Below, one piece after another: positions 1 to 7,618 of a stretch of DNA of 44,015 nucleotides. Below the pieces are notes generated by a model. The model saw nothing but the letters and a program-made list of their open reading frames with translations, was not told the origin of the DNA and made no database searches. The first letter of the stretch is position 1. Each line of letters opens with the position of its first letter. The translations under genes and the position numbers were made by a program. Source of the DNA: Nakamurella silvestris (GTDB lineage Bacteria; Actinomycetota; Actinomycetes; Mycobacteriales; Nakamurellaceae). The stretch spans positions 1-44,015 of the forward strand of contig QXCQ01000043.1 of assembly GCA_003576535.1 (NCBI GenBank), written 5' to 3'.

Positions 1-289
1 GAGTGGACGCTGGCCCCCCAGTTTGTGGGGTGTGGGGGTCCGCTCGCGGGGGTGGGGTGGGGTGTTCTTCGCCGAGCGGACGTGTGCACCCCTTTCCCCT
101 CGCCGAGTGGACGCTGGCCCCCCAATTTGTGGGGTGTGGGGGTCCGCTCGCGGTGTGGGGGTCGGGTGTTCCTCACCGAGTGGACGCTGACCCCCCAATT
201 TGTGGGGTGTGGGGGTCCGCTCGCGGGGGAGGTAAGGGGTGGCAGTCCACTCGCGGGGCACGACTGGGGTGTGGCGGTCCGCTCGCGGA
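1..289. repeat. Cluster of family A palindromic repeats
   Basis: This stretch holds no credible gene. Three near-identical units of about 50 bp lie at 1-49, 102-153 and 176-226. Each begins with GAGTGGACGCTG, has a C-run and G-run arm pair around a short AT-rich loop (CAATTTGTG or CAGTTTGTG), and ends with GGTCCGCTCGCGG. The two ends are inverted copies of each other, so each unit can fold into a long hairpin. Half-units consisting of the right end only lie at 241-256 and 270-289, and a left-end-like half-unit lies near 72-84. The same family recurs at 33841-34089 and 36321-36367. The cluster sits just past the 3' end of the leftward rarD gene. Confidence 0.85.
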
Positions 290-305
290 CGAGGGCGGGC
301 GGGGA

Positions 306-1211
306 TCAGGCGGTCGCAGCCACCAGGGCATGCCGCCGCCGACGCTCGTTCAGGATCGCGTCCGTGGAGTAGATGATCAGCGCCACCCAGATGACCATGA
401 AACCGACCCAGCGGCTCGGGGCCATCACCTCGTGCGCCCAGAACACCCCGAGCAGGAACTGGATGGTGGGGGTCGTGTACTGCAGGAACCCGAGCAGGGT
501 CAGCGGCAACCGCTGGGCGGCCGCCGCGAAGGCCAGCAGCGGCACCGCCGTCACCAGTCCGGCGGTCATCAGCAGGACCACGTGGCCGTTCCCGTTGCCG
601 AGCAGACTCGAGTCACCCTTCGCCTGCAGGACGATCAGGAATCCGAGCGCCAAGGGGAGCAGCACCATCGATTCGACGGTCAGCGAGACGGTCGGTGCGA
701 TCGCGATGACCTTCTTGACCAGTCCGTAGAGCGCGAAGGACACCGCCATCGACAGTGCGAGCCAGGGAACCCGCCCGGTTCCGAAGGAGATGATCAGGAC
801 GGCGGCCGCCGCGACGGCCAGTGCGCTCCACTGCAAAGGACGGAGCTTCTCCTTGAGCACCACGACCCCGAGCCCGGCGCTCAGCAACGGGTTGATGAAG
901 TAGCCCAGTGCCGCTTCGACCACATGGCCGTTGTTCGCCGCGTAGATGTAGACACCCCAGTTGACGGCGATGAGGATCGCCGCGGCGACGATCAGCAGCC
1001 AGGTCCGGGCGGGCAGGCCGCGGATCTTGCTCCAACCGCCGACGAAGGCCAGCAGGATCGCGGTGAACACGAAGGACCAGACGATCCGGTGGGACAGGAT
1101 CTCCAGCGCCCCCGCCGGTTTGAGCAACGGCCAGAACAGTGGGAACAGACCCCACAGGGAATAGGCCGTCAGGCCGAAGAACACACCACGCTGGGTGCCG
1201 GCAGATTTCAC
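306..1211 (-). CDS. rarD: RarD-type EamA/DMT-family permease
   Basis: This 301-residue integral membrane protein belongs to the RarD branch of the drug/metabolite transporter superfamily, whose members normally have ten membrane helices. The opening, GVFFGLTAYSLWGLFPLFW, followed by the EILSHRIVWS segment, is characteristic of RarD. The RarD length of about 300 residues is matched, so the gene looks intact. The substrate is unknown for most of the family; the name comes from a chloramphenicol-sensitivity phenotype. It starts with GTG and lies 46 bp downstream of an Lrp/AsnC-type regulator on the same strand. The two are probably co-transcribed, which hints at export of an amino acid or a related metabolite, but that is inference from context only. 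Confidence 0.9.
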   Translation of the reverse strand: MKSAGTQRGVFFGLTAYSLWGLFPLFWPLLKPAGALEILSHRIVWSFVFTAILLAFVGGWSKIRGLPARTWLLIVAAAILIAVNWGVYIYAANNGHVVEAALGYFINPLLSAGLGVVVLKEKLRPLQWSALAVAAAAVLIISFGTGRVPWLALSMAVSFALYGLVKKVIAIAPTVSLTVESMVLLPLALGFLIVLQAKGDSSLLGNGNGHVVLLMTAGLVTAVPLLAFAAAAQRLPLTLLGFLQYTTPTIQFLLGVFWAHEVMAPSRWVGFMVIWVALIIYSTDAILNERRRRHALVAATA

Positions 1212-1257
1212 GCTTCCAGCATGACAGGCAGGGTGCGGCAGCCGGCGCCTGCCGTCC

Positions 1258-1773
1258 TCAGCGGACGGGCACCCCCACCCGGCCGTCGGCGGTGCCGTCC
1301 CGATGGCTGCGGTCGATCGGGGTCGGGCGGTCGAGCAGGGTGGACAACACGATGGTGGATTCGGTCTTCCCGATGCCGTCGACGGTGCGGAGCCGCTCGA
1401 GTGCTTCCTCGAAGTGGGCCATGTCGGCCGCCCGGATGTGCACGAGCAGGTCCGAGCCCCCGGACACGGTGTAGGCCGCGACCACCTCGGGGATGGGGGT
1501 CAGCACCTCGCGCATCCTGGCGGGGGAGACGTTGCCCCGGAAGGTGACGGATACGAAGGCCTGGGTGTGCCACCCCAGGGAGCCGGGATCGACCCGGGCC
1601 GTGAAGGAGGTGATCACCCCCTCGTTCACCAGCCGGTCCACCCGGCGTTTGACGGCCGGGGCGGAGAGGGCGACGGTCTCGCCGATCTCGCGGTAGGACG
1701 ATCGGGCATCGGCGATCAAGCACGACACGATGTGCTGGTCGATATCGTCAATGAGCAACGAATCATTCCTCAC
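1258..1773 (-). CDS. Lrp/AsnC-family transcriptional regulator
   Basis: A 171-residue regulator of the feast/famine family. The N-terminal half is an AsnC-type winged helix-turn-helix (LIDDIDQHIVSCL, then SSYREIGETVALSAPAVKRR). The C-terminal half is the RAM/ligand-binding ferredoxin-like domain, with the typical VVAAYTVSGGSDLLVHI strand-loop. Proteins of this family oligomerise and bind amino acids. The GTG at 1773 is the longest start. A TTG at 1758 has a better-spaced GAGGAA ribosome site and would remove five residues, so the start is uncertain. It lies directly upstream of rarD in the same orientation and probably controls it. A palindrome over its own putative promoter suggests autoregulation. 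Confidence 0.92.
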   Translation of the reverse strand: MRNDSLLIDDIDQHIVSCLIADARSSYREIGETVALSAPAVKRRVDRLVNEGVITSFTARVDPGSLGWHTQAFVSVTFRGNVSPARMREVLTPIPEVVAAYTVSGGSDLLVHIRAADMAHFEEALERLRTVDGIGKTESTIVLSTLLDRPTPIDRSHRDGTADGRVGVPVR

Positions 1774-1818
1774 GGGGCAGGCCTGGCGGCTATGAGTGTT
1801 GTCCCGCAGGAGCCTAAT

Positions 1819-1853
1819 GGCGATTCGTATCGCCTGTACAGCCCTGTTTGCAA
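1819..1853 (-). promoter_or_regulatory. Candidate autoregulated promoter of the AsnC-type gene
   Basis: Reading leftward there is a TTGCAA -35 element (1853-1848), an 18 bp spacer and a TACGAA -10 element (1829-1824). The perfect palindrome GGCGAT-4 bp-ATCGCC (1819-1834) covers the -10 element about 46 bp ahead of the regulator's start. An operator in this position would block transcription when bound. The sequence shows the palindrome; its use by the neighbouring regulator is inferred. Confidence 0.45.
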
Positions 1854-1959
1854 GAAATCGCGATGCAACAAGTGCGCGCCCGCCGCCGAGGCCCCGCAGG
1901 GGGCATCGGTGACGGGCGCGGCATGTTCGTCTCGGGCCTGTCCGACCCGGGTCGACGGG

Positions 1960-2451
1960 TCAGCGGTAGTTGGTGAACTGCAGCGAGATGTCCAGGTCGG
2001 AACCCTTGAGCAGGGCGATGACCTCCTGGAGGTCGTCGCGCTTCTTGCCGGTGACGCGGAGCTGGTCGCCCTGGATCTGGGTCTGCACCCCCTTGGGCCC
2101 CTCTTCCTTGATCTTCTTCGCGATCGCCTTCGCCTTGTCCGTGGGAATGCCCTGGACGAGGGTGCCGGTGACCTTGAAGGTCTTGCCGGACGGAGCGGGC
2201 TCGCCCACCTCGAACGCCTTCATCGAGATCCCGCGCTTGATCAGCTTCTCCTTGAACACGTCGATGGCCGCCTTGCAGCGTTCTTCCGTGCTCGAGGTGA
2301 TGGTGATGCCCTCCTCGCCGGCCCAGACGATCGTCGAGTCGGTGCCCCGGAAGTCGAAGCGCTGGGACAACTCCTTCGCGGTCTGGTTGAGTGCGTTGTC
2401 CGCCTCCTGGTGTTCGACCTTGCTCACCACGTCGAATGACGGATCTGCCAT
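1960..2451 (-). CDS. YajQ-family nucleotide/c-di-GMP-binding protein
   Basis: A 163-residue cytoplasmic protein of the YajQ (UPF0234, DUF520) family. It has the family start [20 protein letters not shown], the [10 protein letters not shown] segment and the C-terminal end [11 protein letters not shown]. Members consist of two ferredoxin-like domains; some bind c-di-GMP or other nucleotides and act as effectors. The ATG at 2451 was chosen because it has an AGGAG site eight bases upstream and matches the family N-terminus; an upstream in-frame start would add 13 unrelated residues. It lies 0.7 kb from a gene for a c-di-GMP turnover protein (3182-5980) but on the opposite strand, so a functional link is only suggestive. 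Confidence 0.93.
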   Translation of the reverse strand: MADPSFDVVSKVEHQEADNALNQTAKELSQRFDFRGTDSTIVWAGEEGITITSSTEERCKAAIDVFKEKLIKRGISMKAFEVGEPAPSGKTFKVTGTLVQGIPTDKAKAIAKKIKEEGPKGVQTQIQGDQLRVTGKKRDDLQEVIALLKGSDLDISLQFTNYR

Positions 2452-2734
2452 GACATCTTCTCCTCGTACTCGCTGTTCGGTGCGGTCCACAGATGCCGGC
2501 GTGCCGCACCGTGCGGCGCGGTCGGGCAGGACCTGTTCGATCTTCGCGGTTCATTGTCCGCCGTGGTCGAGATCGGGGCCAATCGCCCCCGGGTCGGGCC
2601 CCTGCCCCGACAGCACCCCGCCGTCGGCACAGGGGCGAAATACCGCGAATCCGACCGCAGCCACCTGCGGATTCGATTCCGGGCGACACCGCCTTGTACT
2701 ATCTCCTAGTGCTCACAGAGTGACCGTGAGCCGC

Positions 2735-2818
2735 GGTAGGTTGCCCGAGTGGCCAAAGGGAGCTGACTGTAAATCAGCCGCGCAAGCTACGGGAGTTCGA
2801 ATCTCTCACCTACCACCA
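2735..2818 (+). tRNA. tRNA-Tyr (GTA)
   Basis: Acceptor stem GGTAGGT pairs with ACCTACC, the anticodon stem GCTGA/TCAGC encloses the loop CTGTAAA with anticodon GTA, and the T loop is TTCGAAT. A long variable arm marks a class II tRNA, as expected for bacterial tRNA-Tyr. The 3' CCA is encoded (2816-2818). A hairpin with a T-run follows 47 bases downstream. Confidence 0.97.
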
Positions 2819-2864
2819 GAGCCCGCCTCGCGGGTTCGAGCAGGCGAGTAGCAGTACAGAATTA

Positions 2865-2929
2865 ACGCAGGTCGGTTCATCGTGGAGTTGCCGTCGTTCG
2901 ACGGTCACGGTGCCGGTCCTGCGTTTTTT
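2865..2929 (+). terminator. Intrinsic terminator after tRNA-Tyr
   Basis: The arms ACGCAGG (2865-2871) and CCTGCGT (2918-2924) pair perfectly and are followed by six T. An inner hairpin, CCGTCG/CGACGG (2891-2904), sits inside. The position after tRNA-Tyr fits transcription stop of the tRNA unit. Confidence 0.75.
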
Positions 2930-3027
2930 CGTTTTCCGCTGGATGTCGCCCTCGGTGTGTACCGATGCCGCTGCCGGGGCACCAACAGGTGACATCCGAT
3001 CGCACCTCGGCCGTCTCGACTCCTGAC

Positions 3028-3065
3028 GTTGCACGCAGGGCAACAAAATCGTTTCCCTGCGCAAC
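3028..3065. promoter_or_regulatory. Inverted repeat upstream of the EAL gene
   Basis: CGCAGGG and CCCTGCG form a 7 bp stem around a loop of about 14 bases, and GTTG/CAAC extends it after a small bulge. It lies about 120 bp ahead of the EAL-domain gene in an otherwise featureless 250 bp stretch. It may be an operator or a leader hairpin. No convincing promoter was recognised nearby. Confidence 0.3.
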
Positions 3066-3181
3066 CCGGTCGGACGGTATCTTGGGTGGACGAGCCGCCT
3101 GGTTCGTACGATTCGCCCCTTATGTCTTCCGGGGTTCGTATGGCCGGTTCGCCGATCGTCGGCGCTGAGGAGGCAGACGTC

Positions 3182-5980
3182 ATGACCGAGGGCGAGTCGC
3201 GGGGTCCGGGCCCCCATTCCAGGGACCCCGCACCGGTGCACGATCCGTCACCTCGTCCTGAGGGCGCCGCCCTCGTGTCCTCCGGCAGCGACCACCTCCC
3301 CGGGGTGCGCGGTGAACTCCGCCCGGTTCCCCGACCGGAGGCGCGGCTCGAACCACGCGCCGAGCCGCGTGCCGAGCCACTTACCGAGCCACTTACCGAG
3401 CCACTTGCCGAATCACGCGCCGGAGACCGTTCCGGGCTGGGCGGTCCCCGGCACACCCCTCGGTTCCGGCGGACCTACCCGCTCGACTGGCTGATGATGC
3501 GCGCGTCCGCGATCGTCGTCCTGCTGTGTGCCCCGCTCATCGTGGTGATCATCAACCGGGGGCTCCCCGGCCCGGTCGGTCAGACCCCGCTGACCCTGTG
3601 GATCGGCGGCCTCGGACTTGTCGCCGCCTTCGTCGCCTGCGAGCTCGTGCCCTTCCGGATCGAGGTCCGACGCGAGACCATGATCCTGAGCCTTTCCGAG
3701 CTGCCGTTGGCGCTGGGACTGATGCTGCTGCCGGCCTGGCTCGCGGTCGCTGCACATTTCGTGTCGGGCTTTGCCGTCTACCTGTTCCGCCGCGACCCGC
3801 TCCGGCATTCGATCACCAACACCGTGATGACCCTGCTGGAATCGGTGCTGGCGGTCAGCGCGATGCAACTGGTCGGCCAGCTCACGCACCAGCCGCCGAA
3901 CGCGATGCTGCCGGTGGCCGTCGGTGTCCTGCTGGGGGCACTGGGCAGTGGTGCCGTCATCGGGACCATCCTGCATCTGGTGGGACCGGCCGAGCCGTAC
4001 CGGGTGATGCTCACCCGCACCGCCGTCGCCGCCGCGACCCTGATCAGCTTCGCCCTCGTCATCCGGACGGTCTGGGTGTCGGGGTCCTCCGGTCCCGTGC
4101 TCGCCCTGGTCCTGCTCGGATTCATGGCCGTGCTGTTCCGGGCCTTCCGGACCCTGATGGGGAACAAGGACGACATGGCGGCGATGTACGCGTTCGTGCA
4201 GTCCGTCGCCACCATGCAGACCAAGTCCGCCCGGTGGCCGGAGATGCTCGAGCTGATCCGGGACAACCAGAACGCGAGCCTGGCGATCATCTACCTGGAC
4301 ACCGGCGAGGACATGCTCGCCTCCCAGGCGGTGGATGCCGAGGGCTCGGTGACGGTTCCGCCCATGCCGGTGAACGACCCGATCCTGATCCAGGCCGCCG
4401 AACTCGGGGTGGCCCGGGTGTCCGACCACCGCAAGCACCGGATCGCGCTGATGGAGAGCCTGTCCGCCCGGGGCAGCCGCGACATGATGGTCGTCGCCCT
4501 CCGCGCGGACCACCGGATCCGGGGCTACGTCGAGGTACGTGACCGGCGCAGTCGCTGGGGACGGTTCACCGACCGGGACATGCGCTCCTTGGAGACCCTC
4601 AGCGGACACGTGGCCACCGCGCTGGACAATGTGCGGCTGGTGGAGAAGCTGCGCGAGGAGGCCCATCACGACGCGGTGACGGGCCTGCGCAACCAGGTGG
4701 GCCTGTCGGTCGACATCGACGAAGCACTGCGGGCCGGCCGGATCGGTGCGGTCGCCCTGATCCGGCTCGGCATGCTTTCGACCATCAACGGGGCGATCGG
4801 GTACGACCGGGGCAACGAGCTGCTGCGCAACGTGGGGGAGCGACTCCGGGCGAGTTCACAGCCCCCGCGTCAGGTCGCGCGGATGGAGGGCGACCTGTTC
4901 GCCGTGGTCATCGAGCCGATGCCCGAGGAGGAGATCGTCGGGACCGTGTCCTGCATGCTCGACGCCCTGGCCGAGCAGTTCAGTCTGGACGGGGTCGACG
5001 TCGAACCGGACCCGTCGGCGGGGATCGCGCTGAACGAGCGTCTGCAGAAACAGCGTTCCGGGGATCCTGCCTCCTTCGAGCAGCGGGCGGAGATGGCCCT
5101 CAACGCCGCTCAGAAGCGCGGGGAGCCGTACGCGGTGTACCGCAGCTCCATGGGTGATCTGTTCCGCCGCCGCTTCCAGCTGGTGACCCAGTTCCGGACC
5201 GCGGTGGAGACGGGGCAGATCGTCGTCTACTACCAGCCGAAGGTGTCGTTGCGGAACAACCAGCTGGTCGGGGTCGAGGCCCTGGTCCGGTGGGTCCACC
5301 CGGAATTCGGCATGGTGTCCCCGGCCGAGTTCGTGCCGGCCATCGAGGCCACCGGGTTCGTCCAGCTGCTGCTCAGCCACGCGTTGGACACCGTGCTCGG
5401 CCAGATCAGGGAGTGGAGCCAGCACGGGCTGCACATCCCGGTGGCGGTCAACCTGTCGGTCCGCAACCTGACCGAGGATTTCCCCGAAATAGTGCGTGAG
5501 GCGCTGACGGAGCGGGCGGTGACGCCGGACCTGTTGAGCTTCGAGGTCACCGAGTCCTCCGTCATGGACGATCCCGAGGCGGCGCTGCCGATCCTGCACG
5601 CCCTCCACGATCTCGGGATCAAACTCTCCATCGACGACTTCGGCACCGGCTACTCCTCGCTGGCCTACCTCCGCAAGCTTCCGATCGACGAGATCAAGAT
5701 CGACCGGTCCTTCGTCTGGGGCATGTCGACGGGCACGAGCGACCTCGCGATCGTCCAGTCGATCATCGATCTGGGACATTCTTTGGGAAAACAGGTCGTC
5801 GCCGAGGGGGTCGAGGAGGAGACCTCCCGGGAGGCTCTCAAGGCCATGAACTGCGACATCATGCAGGGATTCCTGTTGTCCCGGCCGCTGCCGGCCAACC
5901 GGTTCGAGGAGTGGATCACGGCCAGAATGATCAGAACCAGCGCCGTGGGGGCCGAGCCGCCGGCCCTGCGGCTGGTCTGA
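3182..5980 (+). CDS. Membrane GAF/degenerate-GGDEF/EAL c-di-GMP phosphodiesterase
   Basis: A 932-residue predicted c-di-GMP signalling protein. Residues 1-100 are a disordered, proline- and acid-rich cytoplasmic tail. About 101-315 hold seven or eight membrane helices, about 325-480 look like a GAF-type sensor, about 497-655 a GGDEF domain and about 675-920 an EAL domain. The GGDEF signature reads MEGDLF (568-573) instead of GGDEF, so cyclase activity is probably lost. The EAL domain keeps EALVRW (from E699), the FEVTES segment, DDFGTG (818-823) and the late VAEGVEEE glutamates, so c-di-GMP hydrolysis is likely. The ATG at 3182 was chosen over an upstream in-frame start because GAGGAGG stands eight bases before it. 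It stands alone, with no partner in the operon. Confidence 0.9.
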   Translation: MTEGESRGPGPHSRDPAPVHDPSPRPEGAALVSSGSDHLPGVRGELRPVPRPEARLEPRAEPRAEPLTEPLTEPLAESRAGDRSGLGGPRHTPRFRRTYPLDWLMMRASAIVVLLCAPLIVVIINRGLPGPVGQTPLTLWIGGLGLVAAFVACELVPFRIEVRRETMILSLSELPLALGLMLLPAWLAVAAHFVSGFAVYLFRRDPLRHSITNTVMTLLESVLAVSAMQLVGQLTHQPPNAMLPVAVGVLLGALGSGAVIGTILHLVGPAEPYRVMLTRTAVAAATLISFALVIRTVWVSGSSGPVLALVLLGFMAVLFRAFRTLMGNKDDMAAMYAFVQSVATMQTKSARWPEMLELIRDNQNASLAIIYLDTGEDMLASQAVDAEGSVTVPPMPVNDPILIQAAELGVARVSDHRKHRIALMESLSARGSRDMMVVALRADHRIRGYVEVRDRRSRWGRFTDRDMRSLETLSGHVATALDNVRLVEKLREEAHHDAVTGLRNQVGLSVDIDEALRAGRIGAVALIRLGMLSTINGAIGYDRGNELLRNVGERLRASSQPPRQVARMEGDLFAVVIEPMPEEEIVGTVSCMLDALAEQFSLDGVDVEPDPSAGIALNERLQKQRSGDPASFEQRAEMALNAAQKRGEPYAVYRSSMGDLFRRRFQLVTQFRTAVETGQIVVYYQPKVSLRNNQLVGVEALVRWVHPEFGMVSPAEFVPAIEATGFVQLLLSHALDTVLGQIREWSQHGLHIPVAVNLSVRNLTEDFPEIVREALTERAVTPDLLSFEVTESSVMDDPEAALPILHALHDLGIKLSIDDFGTGYSSLAYLRKLPIDEIKIDRSFVWGMSTGTSDLAIVQSIIDLGHSLGKQVVAEGVEEETSREALKAMNCDIMQGFLLSRPLPANRFEEWITARMIRTSAVGAEPPALRLV
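3350..3421 (+). repeat. Six 12-bp tandem units in the EAL gene
   Basis: Six in-frame 12 bp units encode EPRA-EPRA-EPLT-EPLT-EPLA-ESRA in the disordered N-terminal tail. Units 3 and 4 are identical (GAGCCACTTACC). Because the unit is a multiple of three, slippage would change tail length without breaking the frame. Confidence 0.85.
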
Positions 5981-6006
5981 CCGGCCCGCGATCAGGCACT
6001 TTGGGC

Positions 6007-6044
6007 CACGGCCTCCGATTCCAGGCCTGTGACCAGCGGTTTTT
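6007..6044 (+). terminator. Possible terminator after the EAL gene
   Basis: CACGGCCT and AGGCCTGTG pair with one bulged base around an 8-base loop. Five T follow, but only after eight unpaired bases, so the fit to an intrinsic terminator is loose. Confidence 0.35.
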
Positions 6045-6154
6045 AGTTGGCGCGTGTCCTCATGTACAGTAATTGAGGTTCCACAGAGCGGTTGAGTTAC
6101 CGGACAATCGCAAGCGTCACTGAGGGATCGAAGTACAGAAGTAGGCAGTAAAAG

Positions 6155-6227
6155 GCCCCCTTAGCTCAGTCGGTAGAGCGTCTCCATGGTAAGGAGAAGG
6201 TCTACGGTTCGATTCCGTAAGGGGGCT
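6155..6227 (+). tRNA. tRNA-Thr (GGT)
   Basis: Acceptor stem GCCCCCT/AGGGGGC, anticodon stem TCTCC/GGAGA with loop ATGGTAA (anticodon GGT), and T loop TTCGATT. The 3' CCA is not encoded. It is followed nine bases later by a strong terminator hairpin, so it is a separate unit from the tRNA-Met gene downstream. Confidence 0.97.
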
Positions 6228-6235
6228 CGGAAACG

Positions 6236-6270
6236 CGGCCGTAGGACGTTATCGTCCCACGGCCGTTTTT
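6236..6270 (+). terminator. Intrinsic terminator after tRNA-Thr
   Basis: CGGCCGT and ACGGCCG pair, then after one mismatch GGACG and CGTCC pair around a TTAT loop. Five T follow directly (6266-6270). Confidence 0.85.
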
Positions 6271-6329
6271 CAGGTGAGGGCTCGGTTTTATCGTGAGCAT
6301 GCTGTACCGGCACCCTTCGCCAGTTGCTT

Positions 6330-6403
<74 letters not shown>

Positions 6404-6496
6404 CAAAACATGACTCCGACCTTCAGGTCGGCGATCAGCGGCACCGCAGGGTGTCCTGGTCGATCGTTTCCCAGAAGAAGAAAGAGGCTACCGACC

Positions 6497-6661
6497 GTGG
6501 CTGCCACTGACGTACGCCCGAAGATCACGCTGGCTTGCGAAGAATGCAAGAACCGCAACTACATCACCCGCAAGAACCGGCGCAACGATCCCGATCGTCT
6601 CGAGATCAAGAAGTTCTGCCCGAACTGCGGAACTCACCGGAACCACAAAGAGACCCGCTGA
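6497..6661 (+). CDS. rpmG: 50S ribosomal protein L33 (zinc-ribbon form)
   Basis: A 54-residue large-subunit ribosomal protein that sits near the E site. The sequence runs [19 protein letters not shown], then [18 protein letters not shown], with both CxxC pairs present. It is therefore the zinc-binding (C+) form that can be replaced by a zinc-free paralog when zinc is scarce. The GTG at 6497 gives the family N-terminus and has AAAGAGG about seven bases upstream; an earlier in-frame ATG would add 29 unrelated residues. It is the first gene of the rpmG-hydratase group, an arrangement also found in mycobacteria and streptomycetes. Confidence 0.96.
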   Translation: MAATDVRPKITLACEECKNRNYITRKNRRNDPDRLEIKKFCPNCGTHRNHKETR

Positions 6662-6667
6662 TCGACG

Positions 6668-7111
6668 ATGCCACTTGATCCGACCTACGTCGGCCGCAGC
6701 TTCCCCGGAGCTGAGCCGTTCGCCGTAGGAGCTGAGATCATCCGGCAGTTCGCCGTCGCCATCGGTGACGACAACCCTCTGTACCACGACAAGGTGGCCG
6801 CGCAATCTGCCGGCCACCTTGACGTCGTTGCCCCGCCGACCTTCGCCATCCGGGTGATCGCCCGGGCGCAGGACGCGGTGATGTTCGACCCGGCCCTGGG
6901 CCTTGACTTCTCGATGGTGGTGCACCGGGACCAGTCCTTCGTCCACCACCGCCCGATCGTGGCCGGCGACGAACTCTCCGCGGTGGTCCACATCGATGCC
7001 ATCCGGGTGCTGGCCGGCAACGACGTGCTGACGGTCCGCACCGAGGTGACCGACAGCCACGACACCCCGGTCTGCACGGCCGTCGGAACCCTGGTGGCCC
7101 GCGCATCATGA
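6668..7111 (+). CDS. MaoC-like hot-dog dehydratase, HadA-type subunit
   Basis: A 147-residue hot-dog-fold protein of the MaoC N-terminal (FAS1-like dehydratase, UPF0336) type. It starts six bases after the rpmG stop. The segment FAVAIGDDNPLYHD lies where the catalytic D-x4-H helix is in active partners; here it reads GDDNPLYHD, so an Asp and a His are both present. In the mycobacterial HadAB and HadBC complexes the HadA/HadC subunits mainly shape the acyl channel. The ATGA overlap with the next gene argues for a heterodimer made in equal amounts. In an organism without evident mycolate genes, the reaction is probably 3-hydroxyacyl-ACP or -CoA dehydration in lipid metabolism. The exact substrate cannot be read from sequence. 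Confidence 0.87.
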   Translation: MPLDPTYVGRSFPGAEPFAVGAEIIRQFAVAIGDDNPLYHDKVAAQSAGHLDVVAPPTFAIRVIARAQDAVMFDPALGLDFSMVVHRDQSFVHHRPIVAGDELSAVVHIDAIRVLAGNDVLTVRTEVTDSHDTPVCTAVGTLVARAS

Positions 7112-7530
7112 TCGACTTCCACAGCCTCGAGCTCGGCTCGGCCCTTCCTCCGTTGACGGTCCAGGTGACGCGCGCCCAGTTGGTGCGGTACGCCGGGGCC
7201 TCCGGGGATTTCAATCCGATCCACTGGAACGAGCGGGTGGCCACCTCGGTCGGACTGCCGGGCGTCATCGCCCACGGCATGCTGACGATGGCCCTGGCCG
7301 GCCGGATCGTCACCAACTGGGCCGGCGACCCGGGGATGGTGTCCTCCCTCGGTGTGACCTTCACCCGGCCCGTGGTCGTCCCCGACGACGACGAGGGTGC
7401 CACGGTGGAGATCACCGCCGTCATCGGTGCCCTCGACACCGAGGCGCACACCGCCCGGGTCGACGTCACCGCGAAGTTCAACGACCAGACCGTGCTGGGC
7501 AAGGCCCGCGGCACCGTCACCTTCCGCTGA
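7108..7530 (+). CDS. MaoC-family dehydratase, HadB-type catalytic subunit
   Basis: A 140-residue single hot-dog hydratase 2 domain. The catalytic motif is clear: GDFNPIHW with D34 and H39 (D-x4-H), followed by GLPGVIAHGMLTMALAGR, the typical MaoC central helix. It overlaps the HadA-type gene by four bases (ATGA), which points to translational coupling and a heterodimeric (R)-3-hydroxyacyl dehydratase. Position next to rpmG matches hadB of mycobacteria, but there is no third (hadC) subunit. It is followed by a convergent aspC gene with a long hairpin between the two. Confidence 0.92.
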   Translation: MIDFHSLELGSALPPLTVQVTRAQLVRYAGASGDFNPIHWNERVATSVGLPGVIAHGMLTMALAGRIVTNWAGDPGMVSSLGVTFTRPVVVPDDDEGATVEITAVIGALDTEAHTARVDVTAKFNDQTVLGKARGTVTFR

Positions 7531-7540
7531 CCCTTCCCCC

Positions 7541-7608
7541 TTCCCGCGCACGTTCTTCGTCCTCGCGCACCTAATTGCGTGCGCGAGGAGCAAGAACGCG
7601 CGCGGGAA
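7541..7608. terminator. Three-tier hairpin between convergent hadB-like gene and aspC
   Basis: The outer stem TTCCCGCGC/GCGCGGGAA, middle stem GTTCTT/AAGAAC and inner perfect 10 bp stem CCTCGCGCAC/GTGCGCGAGG lie around an 8-base loop, with small internal loops between tiers. There is no T-run. It fills the whole 88 bp gap between two converging genes, so a bidirectional terminator is the likely role. A similarly built element is at 32608-32674. Confidence 0.75.
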
Positions 7609-7618
7609 CGAGGGACTC

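Noticed and set aside
1-289. Possible CRISPR array
   Set aside because: Units are self-complementary over their whole length, spacing is irregular, spacers are not unique sequences of equal size, and no cas gene is present.
6668-7530. Mycobacterial-type hadABC mycolate dehydratase
   Set aside because: Only two subunits are present and no mycolic acid genes are visible, so a general acyl dehydratase is the safer reading.
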